The notes: generated by a model not told the origin, from the letters alone. 64,000 nucleotides of DNA from Gemmiger sp. An194 (GCF_002160145.1 NZ_NFKA01000008.1:1-64000), one strand, 5' to 3'; shown: positions 22,556 through 32,305, numbered from the stretch's first letter. Numbers and translations: made by a program.

Positions 22556-24097
22556 ATGAGAAGCATTTCAATGGAGACTGTGGAGGCAAAGCGCGCTGAG
22601 ATTCTGGCCACTTTGAAGGACAAAACGGCTACGCATGAGCAGAAGGTCACTTATCTGGCCCGTCATGCGGAAAATTTCCTGACCGTGCTGGACGAGCCGA
22701 AAGAGCTGGAGGAGCTGATGTATTGCGCCCAGGAGGACCGCTGCATCTGCAATCTGTTTGAGGGCGATGCGCCCTACCGGCCCCGCTACATCTGCCCGGA
22801 CTACCCCAAATTCATGAAGGAGGGCAGTGCGTTCCTGCAGCTGGACCCCCCGAAGGATCTGTTTGAGGCCCTGAACAGCCTGCAGATCCTGTATCACAAC
22901 GTGCCCAGCATCACCAACTATCCCGTTTACATCGGTGATCTGGACCTGCTGCTGGAGCCCTTCGTGCAGGATCTGGACGACGAGACCGTGAAGAAGGCGC
23001 TGCGCCTGTTCCTCACCAGTGTGGACCGCACTATCCTGGACTCCTTCTGCCATGCCAACATCGGCCCCACCATGACCCGCGCGGGCATGCTGCTGATGGA
23101 GGTTGAGGCTGAGCTGCAGAACGCCGTGCCCAACCTGACCATGCGTGTGAGCAAGGACACTCCGGATGAGTTTGTGGTGGCGGGCATCGAGTGTGCGCTG
23201 CGCTGCGCAAAGCCCAGTTTTGCCAACGACCGTATGTTCCGCAGCGAATTGGGCGATGATTACTGCATCGCCAGCTGCTACAACGGCCTGTACAAGGGCG
23301 GCGGATCTTACACCCTGTGCCGCCTGCTGCTGGCCGGTATCGCCAAGCGCAGCAAGAACATTCAGGACTTCAAGGAGAACCAGCTGCCCTACGTGATGGA
23401 TGTGATGGCCCGCTACATGGATGCCCGGGTTCGCTTCCTGGTGGAGGAGAGCGGCTTCTTCGAGAGCAACTTCCTGGTGGAGGAAGGCCTGCTCCATCGC
23501 GAGCGCTTCAGCGCCATGTTCGGTCTGGTGGGCATGGCCGAGTGTGTGAACGACCTGCTGGCCAAAGAGGGCATCGAGGGCCGCTTCGGCCACAGCGAGA
23601 CTGCGGACAAGCTGGGCGTGGAGATCATGGAGCAGATCAATGCCTTCTGCAACGCTCATCCCGCACCCTACTGCGAGGCCACCGGCGGCCATTACCTGCT
23701 GCATGCTCAGGTTGGTATGGACTACGACAAGAACAGCACTCCCGGCACCCGTATCCCCGTTGGTGAGGAGCCGGCCGAGCTGATCGACCATCTGAAGAAT
23801 ATCAACCTGTTCCACAAATACTTCATCTCCGGCGCAGGCGACATCTTCCCGGTGGATCTGACCGTTCACAAGAACCACAAGTTCCTGCTGGATGTGATCC
23901 GCGGCTCCTTCGATCTGGATATCCGCTACCTGAGCTTCTACGGCAGCGACAGTGATGTGATCCGCGTGACCGGCTATCTGGCCAAGCGCTCCGAGATCGA
24001 GAAGCTGGCCGAGGGCCACAACGTGCTGCTGAACACTACCGGCCTGGCCCTTGGCGCCACCCGCAACTGCCACGCTCAGGATCGTCGGGTGCGCTGA
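22556..24097 (+). CDS. yjjI: YjjI family glycyl radical enzyme
   Basis: A 513-residue protein, matching the ~516 of Escherichia coli YjjI, a glycyl radical enzyme of unknown reaction. The glycyl loop is RVTGY with the radical-bearing Gly at about 473, close to the C-terminus as in all such enzymes. Cysteines in the CIASCYNGLYKGGGSYTLC region are possible thiyl sites, though the catalytic one is not proven. GGGAGGG lies 12 bases before the ATG. The activase gene follows after one base. Being oxygen-sensitive, it implies an anaerobic host. It sits between a nucleoside-binding protein and its transporter. Confidence 0.92.
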   Translation: MRSISMETVEAKRAEILATLKDKTATHEQKVTYLARHAENFLTVLDEPKELEELMYCAQEDRCICNLFEGDAPYRPRYICPDYPKFMKEGSAFLQLDPPKDLFEALNSLQILYHNVPSITNYPVYIGDLDLLLEPFVQDLDDETVKKALRLFLTSVDRTILDSFCHANIGPTMTRAGMLLMEVEAELQNAVPNLTMRVSKDTPDEFVVAGIECALRCAKPSFANDRMFRSELGDDYCIASCYNGLYKGGGSYTLCRLLLAGIAKRSKNIQDFKENQLPYVMDVMARYMDARVRFLVEESGFFESNFLVEEGLLHRERFSAMFGLVGMAECVNDLLAKEGIEGRFGHSETADKLGVEIMEQINAFCNAHPAPYCEATGGHYLLHAQVGMDYDKNSTPGTRIPVGEEPAELIDHLKNINLFHKYFISGAGDIFPVDLTVHKNHKFLLDVIRGSFDLDIRYLSFYGSDSDVIRVTGYLAKRSEIEKLAEGHNVLLNTTGLALGATRNCHAQDRRVR

Positions 24098-24098
24098 T

Positions 24099-24941
24099 AT
24101 GAAGGCGCTGGTAAATAAGATCATCCCGTTCAGTTCGGTGGACGGGCCGGGCAACCGTACCGCGATCTTTTTGCAGGGCTGCAACTTCAACTGCCTTTAC
24201 TGCCATAACCCCGAGACCATCAATCAGTGTGTGAACTGCGGTCAGTGCGTAACGGTGTGCCCGGTGGGCGCGCTTTCCATGCAGGAGGGCAAGGTCTGCT
24301 ACGATCACACCAAATGTGTGTTCTGTGACGCCTGCTTCAAGCAGTGCCCCAACAGCTCGTCGCCCCGTGTTCGCTCCCTGACTCCGGAAGAGGTCATGGT
24401 GGAGGTTCGCAAGAATGTACCGTTTATTCGGGGCATCACCGTTTCCGGCGGAGAATGCACCCGCTGGCGGGATTTTCTGGTGGAGCTGCTGAGCATTGCC
24501 AAGGCCGAGGGGCTGTCCACCCTGCTGGACAGCAACGGCAGCTATGACTTTTCCGCGGACCCGGAGCTGCTGGCTGTGACGGATGGAGTGATGCTGGACA
24601 TCAAGGCATGGACCAGCGAGGACCACAAGGCCGTCACCGGGGTGGACAACACCCAGGTGCGGGCGAATCTGGAGTTTCTGGCCCAGGCGGGCAAGCTGGA
24701 GGAGCTGCGTACCGTAGTGGTGCCCGGCTTGTTTGACGCCGAGACCGCTGTGCGGGAGTCGTCGGCGGTAGCTGCCCCCTGGCAGGACAAACACCCCATG
24801 CGCTATAAAATCATCTGTTACCGTCCCATGGGCGTGCGGGAAAGCGAGAAGGAGCGCCTGCAGCAGCCCACGGCGGAATACCTGCAGCAGCTGGCCGATC
24901 TGGCCCGCGGCCAGGGCATCCGCGATGTGGTGATCACCTGA
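24099..24941 (+). CDS. yjjW: YjjW family glycyl radical enzyme activase
   Basis: A 280-residue radical SAM activase. The SAM cluster motif is GCNFNCLYCHNPE (about 28-40). A ferredoxin-type insert follows with two Cys sets (CVNCGQCVTVCP and CVFCDACFKQCP, about 46-89) for two extra [4Fe-4S] clusters, as in YjjW and other GRE activases. The remaining motifs VSGGECT (about 115-121) and LDIKAW are present. It should install the glycyl radical on YjjI. Its ATG follows the yjjI stop with one base between them. Confidence 0.93.
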   Translation: MKALVNKIIPFSSVDGPGNRTAIFLQGCNFNCLYCHNPETINQCVNCGQCVTVCPVGALSMQEGKVCYDHTKCVFCDACFKQCPNSSSPRVRSLTPEEVMVEVRKNVPFIRGITVSGGECTRWRDFLVELLSIAKAEGLSTLLDSNGSYDFSADPELLAVTDGVMLDIKAWTSEDHKAVTGVDNTQVRANLEFLAQAGKLEELRTVVVPGLFDAETAVRESSAVAAPWQDKHPMRYKIICYRPMGVRESEKERLQQPTAEYLQQLADLARGQGIRDVVIT

Positions 24942-25104
24942 TCGCCGCGATTATCCTGGAAAACAGGGCAGGGCATGCACCCTTCCCGGAACCGATGGGC
25001 GCCGCTTGTGAACCGGGCGGCGTCTGTCGGATATGAGACCGCTTTGCACTCCGCACGCAGGCCGATGACGCGGGCGGAGCGCAAGGTGAAAAGGAGGCTT
25101 ATTT

Positions 25105-26646
25105 TTGCACAATCCAAACCTGGACCTGAACACCGTCGTGGTGGACATGCGGAACATCACCAAAAAATTCGGTGATTTTACCGCCAACGACGGCATCCAA
25201 CTCACCGTGCACAAGGGTGAGATCCACGCCATCCTGGGCGAGAACGGCGCCGGTAAGAGCACGCTGATGAATCAGCTGTACGGCATGTATCCGCCCACCT
25301 CGGGTGAAATTTATATCAAGGGGCAGAAAATCCACATGGACAGCCCCAAAAAGGCCATCAGCGCCGGCATCGGCATGGTTCACCAGCACTTCATGCTGGT
25401 GCAGCCTTTCACCGTTACGCAGAACATCGTATTGGGCATGGAGCCTCAGAAGGGCATCATGCTGGATATGGCGACCGCCCGCAAGAATGTGGAAGCCATT
25501 TCCAAGAAATACGGCCTGGCGGTGGACCCCGACGCGAAGATCGAGGATATTTCCGTTGGCATGCAGCAGCGCGTGGAGATCCTGAAGGCGCTGTATCGCG
25601 GCGCGGAGATCCTGATTCTGGACGAACCCACCGCTTCGCTGACCCCCCAGGAGATCAGCGAGCTGATCGACATTATGCACAGCCTCACGGCGGACGGTAA
25701 GAGCATCATCCTCATCACCCACAAGTTGAAGGAGATCAAGGCCTCGGCTGATTTCTGCACCATCATCCGCATGGGTAAGTACATCAATACCGTGGAAGTG
25801 GACAAGGTGAGCGAGGACGACCTGGCCAGTATGATGGTGGGCCGCAACGTGAACTTCAAGGTGGACAAGCAGGAGCAGGAGCCCGGCGATGTGGTTCTGG
25901 ATGTGAAGGACCTGCACGCGGTGGATTACCGTGGCGTGGAGATCCTGCGCGGCCTGAACCTGCAGGTGCGCAAGGGCCAGATCCTGGGCCTTGCGGGCAT
26001 CGATGGCAACGGCCAGACCGAGCTGGTGGAATGCATCACCGGCCTGCGTAAGGCCACCAAGGGCTCCATCACTGTGAACGGCACCGACATCTTCAACAAA
26101 TCGCCCCGCTACGGCTTCGAGCATGGCGTATCCAGCATTCCTGCAGACCGGCAGAAGCATGGTCTGGTGCTGGAGTTCAGTGTGGCTGACAACATGGTTC
26201 TGCAGAACTTTGCGGAGGACAAATACTCCAGCCACGGCATTCGTAAGATGGATGCGGTGAACAGCTTTACCCAGGAGGCCATTGAAAAGTTCGACATTCG
26301 CCCCCGCGACTGTCTGAACAAGCCTGCCGGCACTCTGTCCGGCGGTAACCAGCAGAAGGTCATCATCGCCCGCGAGGTCACCAACAACAAGGACCTGCTG
26401 ATCGCGGTGAACCCCACCCGCGGCCTGGACGTGGGCGCCATTGAGTATGTGCACAAATACATCGTGGAGCAGCGCAACAAGGGCAAGGCCGTGCTGCTGG
26501 TATCCTTTGAGCTGGATGAGATCATCAGCCTTTCAGACGAGATCGACGTGATCTTTGACGGGCGGATCAACGGCAGTCTGCCCGGCAAAGATGCGGACGA
26601 AAATACCCTTGGCCTGTGGATGGCAGGAGGTAAGGCGGATGAATAA
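25105..26646 (+). CDS. Nucleoside-type ABC transporter, double ATP-binding protein
   Basis: A 513-residue fusion of two ABC ATPase domains, as in the sugar/nucleoside import family (NupA/YufO, PnrB). The first domain has a full Walker A, GENGAGKST (about 46-54), a degenerate signature ISVGMQQR and LILDEPTAS. The second has a degenerate Walker A (GIDGNGQTE) but a full signature LSGGNQQK (about 412-419). The start is TTG at 25105, supported by AAGGAGG 9 bases upstream; no in-frame ATG fits. It overlaps the first permease gene by 8 bases. Confidence 0.93.
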   Translation: MHNPNLDLNTVVVDMRNITKKFGDFTANDGIQLTVHKGEIHAILGENGAGKSTLMNQLYGMYPPTSGEIYIKGQKIHMDSPKKAISAGIGMVHQHFMLVQPFTVTQNIVLGMEPQKGIMLDMATARKNVEAISKKYGLAVDPDAKIEDISVGMQQRVEILKALYRGAEILILDEPTASLTPQEISELIDIMHSLTADGKSIILITHKLKEIKASADFCTIIRMGKYINTVEVDKVSEDDLASMMVGRNVNFKVDKQEQEPGDVVLDVKDLHAVDYRGVEILRGLNLQVRKGQILGLAGIDGNGQTELVECITGLRKATKGSITVNGTDIFNKSPRYGFEHGVSSIPADRQKHGLVLEFSVADNMVLQNFAEDKYSSHGIRKMDAVNSFTQEAIEKFDIRPRDCLNKPAGTLSGGNQQKVIIAREVTNNKDLLIAVNPTRGLDVGAIEYVHKYIVEQRNKGKAVLLVSFELDEIISLSDEIDVIFDGRINGSLPGKDADENTLGLWMAGGKADE

Positions 26647-27706
26647 ACTGGAAAAATTCCTGAACAGCAAGTTCCTGGTGACTTTGTTCTCGATCTTGCT
26701 GGGCTTTGTGGTGGGCGCACTGTTCCTGCTGCCCATGGGCATCAGCCCTGTTGAGGCCTATGCCAAGCTGTTTGACGGCGTGTTCGGCAGCGTGCGCAAC
26801 ATGGCCTACAGCGTTGTATATGCCACCCCGCTGATCTTCACCGGTCTGGCGGTGGCGTTCTCGTTCCGCACCGGCGTGTTCAACATCGGTGCCGAAGGTC
26901 AGTTCGTCATGGGCTCCATGGCGGCCTGTGTGGTGGGCATTCTGGTGCCCGCACCGGCGATCATTCTGGTTCCCCTGTGCTTTATCGCGGCACTGGCTGT
27001 GGGCGCGGTCTGGGGCCTGATCGTGGCGTTCCTGAAGGTCAAGTGGGGCATCAATGAGGTGCTCAGCATGATCATGTTCAACTGGATCGCCTTCTATCTG
27101 TCCAACTACATTGCGGATCTGCCCATGATCCACAACGAGGGCAATGCCGAGGCAACCAAGAATGTGCAGGATGCGGCCCGCATTCTGTTCCCTCAGGCCT
27201 GGCTGGACGCTCTGTGCCCTGCTTCCAACTGGGGTATCCTGCTGGCTGTGCTGGCTGTGATTCTGGTTTATGTGATCATCGAAAAGACCACCCTGGGCTA
27301 TCAGCTGAAGGCGGTGGGCTTCAACCGCTCGGCTGCGGAATATGGCGGCATCAGCGTGAATAAATCCATTTACATCGCCATGGCCATTTCCGGCGCGCTG
27401 GCCGGCATGGGCGGCGCGATCCAGCTGCTGGGCATGGGCAGCCGTATCAGCATTTTCACCGCTCAGGAAAGCTTCGGCTTCCAGGGCATCAGTGTGGCGC
27501 TGATCGGCGCTTCCAATCCCATTGGCGTGTTCTTTGCCGGCCTGTTCTACGGTGCGCTGAAGTATGGCGGCTCCAAGCTGAACCTGATCGGTGCCCCGTC
27601 TGAGGTGATCAACATCATCATGGGTACGGTCGTGTTCTTCATCGCCATCTCCCATGTGTTCCGCTTTGTGAAAAAACGCAAGAACAACAAGAAGGGGGAG
27701 GCCTGA
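26639..27706 (+). CDS. Nucleoside-type ABC transporter permease 1
   Basis: A 355-residue inner membrane permease of the BPD_transp_2 family, with about 9-10 hydrophobic segments. Characteristic stretches are TGLAVAFSFRTGVFNIGAEGQFVMG (about 70-94) and GGISVNKSIYIAMAISGALAGMGGAIQLLG. These match the PnrC/YufP-type permeases of BMP-linked nucleoside importers. It overlaps the ATPase gene and is three bases from the second permease gene. A lysine-rich cytoplasmic tail ends the protein. Confidence 0.92.
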   Translation: MNKLEKFLNSKFLVTLFSILLGFVVGALFLLPMGISPVEAYAKLFDGVFGSVRNMAYSVVYATPLIFTGLAVAFSFRTGVFNIGAEGQFVMGSMAACVVGILVPAPAIILVPLCFIAALAVGAVWGLIVAFLKVKWGINEVLSMIMFNWIAFYLSNYIADLPMIHNEGNAEATKNVQDAARILFPQAWLDALCPASNWGILLAVLAVILVYVIIEKTTLGYQLKAVGFNRSAAEYGGISVNKSIYIAMAISGALAGMGGAIQLLGMGSRISIFTAQESFGFQGISVALIGASNPIGVFFAGLFYGALKYGGSKLNLIGAPSEVINIIMGTVVFFIAISHVFRFVKKRKNNKKGEA

Positions 27707-27709
27707 GCA

Positions 27710-28654
27710 ATGGATCTGATCGTAAACAACCTTGGCATTATCATTTACGCCACCCTGCTGTTCACCCCTCCGCTGCTGTTCGCGGCTATGGGCTCCTGCT
27801 TCTCTGAGCTGAGCGGCGTGGTGAACATCGGTATCGAGGGCATGATGACCATCGGTGCCTTCGTGGGCGCGGCCACCGGCCATTACACCGGCAATCCCTG
27901 GCTGTCCTTTATCTGCGGCGGCCTGGCGGGTATGCTGTTCGGCGCGCTGCATGCGCTGGCCACTGTGAAGCTGAACGCAGACCAGACCATTTCCGGTACT
28001 GCCATCAACTTCCTGGCTCCCGGTGTGGCGGTGCTGATGGCGAAAGCGCTGTTCAATTCTTCCGATACGGCGCCTCTGGACTCCACCAGCAAGATTCCCA
28101 CCCTGTTTGCCGATGCCTTCACCGGCGGCGGCGTGTGGAACAACTTTATGAAGAATGTGTTCTCCACCTATGCCACCACCTATCTGGTGTTCATCGTGCT
28201 GGTCATCGTGTGGTTTGTGTTCTACAAGACCCGCTACGGTCTGCGCCTGCGTGCCTGTGGCGAGCATCCCGAGACCTGTGATACTCTGGGCATCAACGTG
28301 ATCCGCATGCGCTTCTCCGCCGTTTGCATCTCCGGCTTCCTGGCCGGTCTGGGCGGCGCCTGTGTGACCATGGCCACCATGAACCAGTTCCGTCCCACCT
28401 CCATCGTGGGCCAGGGCTTCATTGCCATCGCTGCCGTTATCTTCGGTAAGTTCCGTCCTCAGGGTGCCATGATTGCCTGTCTGCTGTTTGGCATGTGCTC
28501 CGGCATCCGCGTGGTCGTGGGCAGCAACGCGATGGTATCCGCTCAGCTGATTTCCATGATTCCCTATGTGGTCACCGTGGTTGTGCTGATTCTGTTCGTG
28601 GGTAAGGCTCATGTGCCTTCTGCAAACGGCAAGCCCTACGTGAAAGCAAAATAA
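27710..28654 (+). CDS. Nucleoside-type ABC transporter permease 2
   Basis: A 314-residue permease with about nine membrane segments, paralogous to the preceding protein (PnrD/YufQ type). LSGVVNIGIEGMMTIGAFVGAATG (about 38-61) parallels the NIGAEGQFVMG motif of permease 1. The pair would form a heterodimeric channel driven by the double ATPase, with the lipoprotein at 21205 as receptor. It is followed after 18 bases by the pyrimidine phosphorylase gene, linking uptake directly to breakdown. Confidence 0.92.
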   Translation: MDLIVNNLGIIIYATLLFTPPLLFAAMGSCFSELSGVVNIGIEGMMTIGAFVGAATGHYTGNPWLSFICGGLAGMLFGALHALATVKLNADQTISGTAINFLAPGVAVLMAKALFNSSDTAPLDSTSKIPTLFADAFTGGGVWNNFMKNVFSTYATTYLVFIVLVIVWFVFYKTRYGLRLRACGEHPETCDTLGINVIRMRFSAVCISGFLAGLGGACVTMATMNQFRPTSIVGQGFIAIAAVIFGKFRPQGAMIACLLFGMCSGIRVVVGSNAMVSAQLISMIPYVVTVVVLILFVGKAHVPSANGKPYVKAK

Positions 28655-28672
28655 CAAGGAGGCTGCGGCCCT

Positions 28673-29995
28673 ATGCGTATGTTTGATATTATCGCGAAAA
28701 AGCGCGATGGCGGCGTGTTGAGCCGCGAAGAGCTGGAATTTGCGGTGATGGGTTTCGTAAACGGCCAGGTGCCGGATTACCAGATGAGCGCCCTGCTCAT
28801 GGCCATCTATCTGCGAGGCATGACCGAAAAGGAGACTGCTCAGCTCACCGATGTGATGGCTCATTCCGGCGACATGGTGGATCTTTCCGCCATCTCCGGC
28901 ATCAAGGCCGATAAACACTCCACCGGCGGTGTGGGTGATAAGACCACTCTGGTCATCGCGCCCATCGTGGCTGCCTGCGGGGTGAAAATCGCCAAGATGA
29001 GCGGCCGTGGACTGGGCCACACCGGCGGCACGGTGGATAAGATGGAAGCCGTGCCCGGAACCCAGACCGCCGTGGATCGGGAGCGCTTTTTCGCTCAGGT
29101 GAATGAGATCGGCATCAGCGTGATCGGTCAGAGCGGTAACCTGGCTCCGGCGGACAAAAAGATGTACGCCCTGCGGGATGTGACCGCCACCATCGGCTGT
29201 GTACCGCTGATTGCCTCCTCCATTATGAGCAAGAAGCTGGCCGCCGGGTCTGACTGCATCCTGCTGGATGTGAAAACCGGCAACGGTGCCTTTATGAAGA
29301 CACTGGACGATTCCATCGAGCTGGCAAAGGCCATGGTGAGCATCGGTCAGCACAACGGCCGCAAGGTGGCTGCTCTCATCACCGATATGGATACCCCGCT
29401 GGGTCACAACATCGGCAACAGCCTGGAGGTCATCGAGTCGGTGGAGGTGCTCAAGGGCCACGGTCCGGCAGACCTGACCGAGGTATGCTACCAGCTGGCT
29501 GCCAACATGCTGTATCTGGCGGGCAAAGGCTCGCTGGAGGACTGCCGCCGCATGGCGGAAGAGGCTGTTGCCAGCGGCGCGGCCTACGAGAAGCTCAAGC
29601 AGATGTTTGCCGCCCAGGGCGGCGATGTGTCGGTGCTGGACGACCCGGACAAGTTCCAGAAGGCAAAGTTCAGCCGGCCGCTGCTGGCAGCTGAGAGCGG
29701 CTATCTGGTACGGATGAACACCGAAATGGTGGGCAACGCCAGCGTCGGCCTGGGCGCGGGCCGCATCACCAAAGAGGATGTCATCGACTTTGCGGCAGGC
29801 ATTGTGCTGCACAAAAAGACTGGCGACAAGGTGGAGGCGGGCGAATGCCTGGCCACCCTGTATGCGGATCAGGAAGAAAAGTTTGATGCAGCGGAAGAGA
29901 TGTTCCGCGCAGCCCTCACCTTCGGTCCCGAGCCGGAGCCGGTGCCCGCACTGGTTATGGCCCGTGTGACTGAGGAAGGCGTGGAGCGGTTCTAA
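28673..29995 (+). CDS. pdp: Pyrimidine-nucleoside phosphorylase
   Basis: A 440-residue member of the thymidine/pyrimidine-nucleoside phosphorylase family. The phosphate-binding and catalytic motifs are KADKHSTGGVGDKTTL (about 79-94) and KMSGRGLGHTGGTVDK (about 108-123), plus LDVKTGNGAFM (about 191-201). It converts uridine, deoxyuridine and thymidine to base and pentose-1-phosphate. The length and C-terminal domain fit Firmicute Pdp better than DeoA, but the distinction is inferred. AAGGAGG lies 10 bases upstream. It ends the transporter operon before a terminator. Confidence 0.94.
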   Translation: MRMFDIIAKKRDGGVLSREELEFAVMGFVNGQVPDYQMSALLMAIYLRGMTEKETAQLTDVMAHSGDMVDLSAISGIKADKHSTGGVGDKTTLVIAPIVAACGVKIAKMSGRGLGHTGGTVDKMEAVPGTQTAVDRERFFAQVNEIGISVIGQSGNLAPADKKMYALRDVTATIGCVPLIASSIMSKKLAAGSDCILLDVKTGNGAFMKTLDDSIELAKAMVSIGQHNGRKVAALITDMDTPLGHNIGNSLEVIESVEVLKGHGPADLTEVCYQLAANMLYLAGKGSLEDCRRMAEEAVASGAAYEKLKQMFAAQGGDVSVLDDPDKFQKAKFSRPLLAAESGYLVRMNTEMVGNASVGLGAGRITKEDVIDFAAGIVLHKKTGDKVEAGECLATLYADQEEKFDAAEEMFRAALTFGPEPEPVPALVMARVTEEGVERF

Positions 29996-30014
29996 GCCTT
30001 ATACGAAACGTAAT

Positions 30015-30046
30015 AAAAAGACCCGGTTTTCCACCGGGTCTTTTTA
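30015..30046 (+). terminator. Intrinsic terminator after pdp
   Basis: A stem of AAAAAGACCCGGT paired with ACCGGGTCTTTTT and a T-run; closes the nucleoside operon. Confidence 0.85.
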
Positions 30047-30217
30047 TTATCGCAAAAATGACTGTAAGCCGGTCAGACCTGGGGGAGTTTGGAGGCATCA
30101 ACAGACTATACTCTCGAAGAGCTGTAGAGAGTCGTTCTTTGTACGTGCGGGCAGAAAAAGTGCGTATTCTATAAACTAATAGGAATATATCGGATTGAAT
30201 AAACAAAGCGGAATTAA
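30047..30217. other. AT-rich intergenic stretch, no gene seen
   Basis: Between two terminators. It has lower GC than the surroundings and stop codons in all frames. A weak hairpin (CTCTC...GAGAG type, near 30112-30131) is the only structure; no promoter or gene is evident. Confidence 0.5.
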
Positions 30218-30266
30218 AAAACCGCCCGATATCATCAGCGTGACTGACGATATCGGGCGGTTTTGT
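30218..30266. terminator. Terminator of htpG (bidirectional stem)
   Basis: A 16-bp perfect stem (30218-30233 with 30249-30264). On the minus strand it is followed by six T residues and lies 40 bases after the htpG stop. Confidence 0.85.
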
Positions 30267-30306
30267 TCTGTTTGCTTTTGGGGAGATCGGGGCAGGGGAG
30301 CCAGAA

Positions 30307-32229
30307 TTACTTCAGCAGCTCACACACAGCCTGGGCATAGGCCACGGGGTCTTCGATGGGCATGCCTTCAATGAGCAGGGCCTGATTGTACAGGATATTC
30401 GCGTACTTGCCCAGCTTTTCGGTTTCGCCGTTTGCCTGCAGGTTCTTCAGAGTTTCGAATACAGGATGAGAAGCGTTCAGCTCCAGCACCTTCTCGCTCT
30501 TGGGGGCGGGCATGTCGCCGCTGTTGGGCATGGAGCTCAGAACCTTCTCCATCTCCAGGCTCAGAGGACCTTCGCTGGCGATGCAGACCGGGTGGCTCTT
30601 CAGACGGGTGGACAGGCGCACCGCAGTGACCTTGCCGTCCAGTGCGGTCTTCATGGCCTCGAACAGGTCCTTGTTGGCCTCGCTGGCCTCCTCGGCGGCC
30701 TTCTTCTCCTCTTCGGATTCCAGCCCCAGATCGCCGCTGGAAATGTTCTTGAACTCCTTCTCCTTGTCTTTCTCGCCGTAGTGACGCAGCATCTGCAGGC
30801 AGAATTCATCCACATCCTCGGTGAGCAGCAGCAGGTCATAGCCCTTGTCCAGCACCAGCTCAGCGGCGGGCAGCTTGGCCAGACGCTCGGTGGAATCGCC
30901 GGCAGCGTAGTAGATGTACTTCTGCTCCTCAGGCATCTTGTCCACATATTCCTGCAGGCTGATCAGCTTGTTTTCCTTGGCGCTGTGGAAGAGAAGCAGA
31001 TCCTTCAGCAGGTCGCTGTTGGCGCCGTAGCCCTCGTAGCAGCCAAACTTCAGCTGACGGCCGAAGCTCTTGAAGAACTCGTCGTACTTCTCACGGTCGT
31101 TGTTCTTCATGGCGTTCAGTTCGTTCTTGATCTTCTTTTCCAGGCTGTTGCGGATCAGCTTGAGCTGGCCGTCTTTCTGCAGCATCTCACGGCTGATGTT
31201 CAGGCTCAGGTCCTGGCTGTCCACAATGCCTTTCACGAAGCTGAAGTGGTCGGGCAGCAGGTCGGCGCATTTGTCCATGATCAGCACGCCGGAGGCGTAC
31301 AGCTGCAGACCCTTCTCGTAGTCTCGGCTGTAGTAGTTGAAGGGAGCGTGGCCGGGGATGAAGAGCAGAGCGTTATAGGTGGCAGTGCCTTCGGTGCGGC
31401 TCACGATCACCCGGGCGGGATCTGTGAAATCGTAGAATTTATCCTTGTAGAACTGGTTGTACTCCTCGTCGGTCACGTCGCTCTTGCTGCGCTTCCACAG
31501 GGGAACCATGCTGTTCAGGGTCTCCAGTTCAGTGTAGGTCTCGTATTCGGTCTTGTAATCCTCACCGGCATCGGCGGGGCGCTCCTTGGCGCGGGTCTTC
31601 TCCCGCTCCATGCGGATGGGGTAGCGCACATAGTCGCTGTACTTCTTCACGATGTGCACCAGGTTGTATTCGTCCAGGAACTCGTCGTAGTTCTCGTTCT
31701 CGGCATTCTCCTTGATCACCATGATGATCTTGGTGCCCACGTCTTCCTTGTCGGCCTCGGTGATGGTGTAGCCCTCAGCACCGGTGCTCTCCCACTGCCA
31801 GGCGGTGTCGCTGCCGAAGGCGCGGCTGATCACGGTGACCCGGCTGGCCACCATGAAGGCGGAATAGAAGCCCACGCCGAACTGACCGATAATGTCGATG
31901 TCCTCGGCTTTGTTGTCCTTCTTGAAGTCCAGGCTGCCGCTGCGGGCGATGGTGCCCAGGTTTTCCTCCAGCTCTTCCTTGGTCATGCCGATGCCGTTAT
32001 CGGTCAGGGTCAGGGTGCGGTTTGCCTTGTCCAGCTCCAGCAGGATCTGATAATCCTCTTTTTTGGTGGTAACGGCGTGGTCGGTCAGGCTCTTGAAATA
32101 GAGCTTGTCGATGGCGTCGCTGGCGTTGGAGATCAATTCGCGCAGGAAGATCTCCTTGTTGGAGTAGATGGAATGGATCATCATATCCAGCAGTTTTTTG
32201 CTTTCGGCCTTAAATTCTTTCACAGCCAT
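30307..32229 (-). CDS. htpG: Molecular chaperone HtpG (Hsp90)
   Basis: A 640-residue Hsp90 homologue of normal length. The GHKL ATPase domain is complete: ELISNASDAIDKL (about 31-43), LTDNGIGMTKEEL (about 77-89), GQFGVGFYSAFMV (about 119-131) and GTKIIMVIK. The middle domain and C-terminal dimerisation domain follow. There is an acidic lysine/glutamate-rich stretch near 490-510. It lies alone between a CIRCE-controlled promoter and a strong terminator, so it belongs to the HrcA heat-shock regulon. Confidence 0.97.
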   Translation of the reverse strand: MAVKEFKAESKKLLDMMIHSIYSNKEIFLRELISNASDAIDKLYFKSLTDHAVTTKKEDYQILLELDKANRTLTLTDNGIGMTKEELEENLGTIARSGSLDFKKDNKAEDIDIIGQFGVGFYSAFMVASRVTVISRAFGSDTAWQWESTGAEGYTITEADKEDVGTKIIMVIKENAENENYDEFLDEYNLVHIVKKYSDYVRYPIRMEREKTRAKERPADAGEDYKTEYETYTELETLNSMVPLWKRSKSDVTDEEYNQFYKDKFYDFTDPARVIVSRTEGTATYNALLFIPGHAPFNYYSRDYEKGLQLYASGVLIMDKCADLLPDHFSFVKGIVDSQDLSLNISREMLQKDGQLKLIRNSLEKKIKNELNAMKNNDREKYDEFFKSFGRQLKFGCYEGYGANSDLLKDLLLFHSAKENKLISLQEYVDKMPEEQKYIYYAAGDSTERLAKLPAAELVLDKGYDLLLLTEDVDEFCLQMLRHYGEKDKEKEFKNISSGDLGLESEEEKKAAEEASEANKDLFEAMKTALDGKVTAVRLSTRLKSHPVCIASEGPLSLEMEKVLSSMPNSGDMPAPKSEKVLELNASHPVFETLKNLQANGETEKLGKYANILYNQALLIEGMPIEDPVAYAQAVCELLK

Positions 32230-32275
32230 GATTGAACGCTCCCTTTTATGAAAAGTTATTGTAAAACAAAAAAGA

Positions 32276-32302
32276 TTAGCACTCGTTATGATTGAGTGCT
32301 AA
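32276..32302 (-). promoter_or_regulatory. CIRCE operator (HrcA binding site)
   Basis: TTAGCACTC (32276-32284), nine bases, GAGTGCTAA (32294-32302): a perfect match to the CIRCE consensus, which binds the repressor HrcA. It lies between the -10 box and the htpG start. Confidence 0.95.
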
Positions 32303-32305
32303 TCT

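Noticed and set aside
26567-29812. Long minus-strand open frame opposite the ABC transporter and pdp genes
   Set aside because: Mirror frame of four real plus-strand genes; composition unlike protein.
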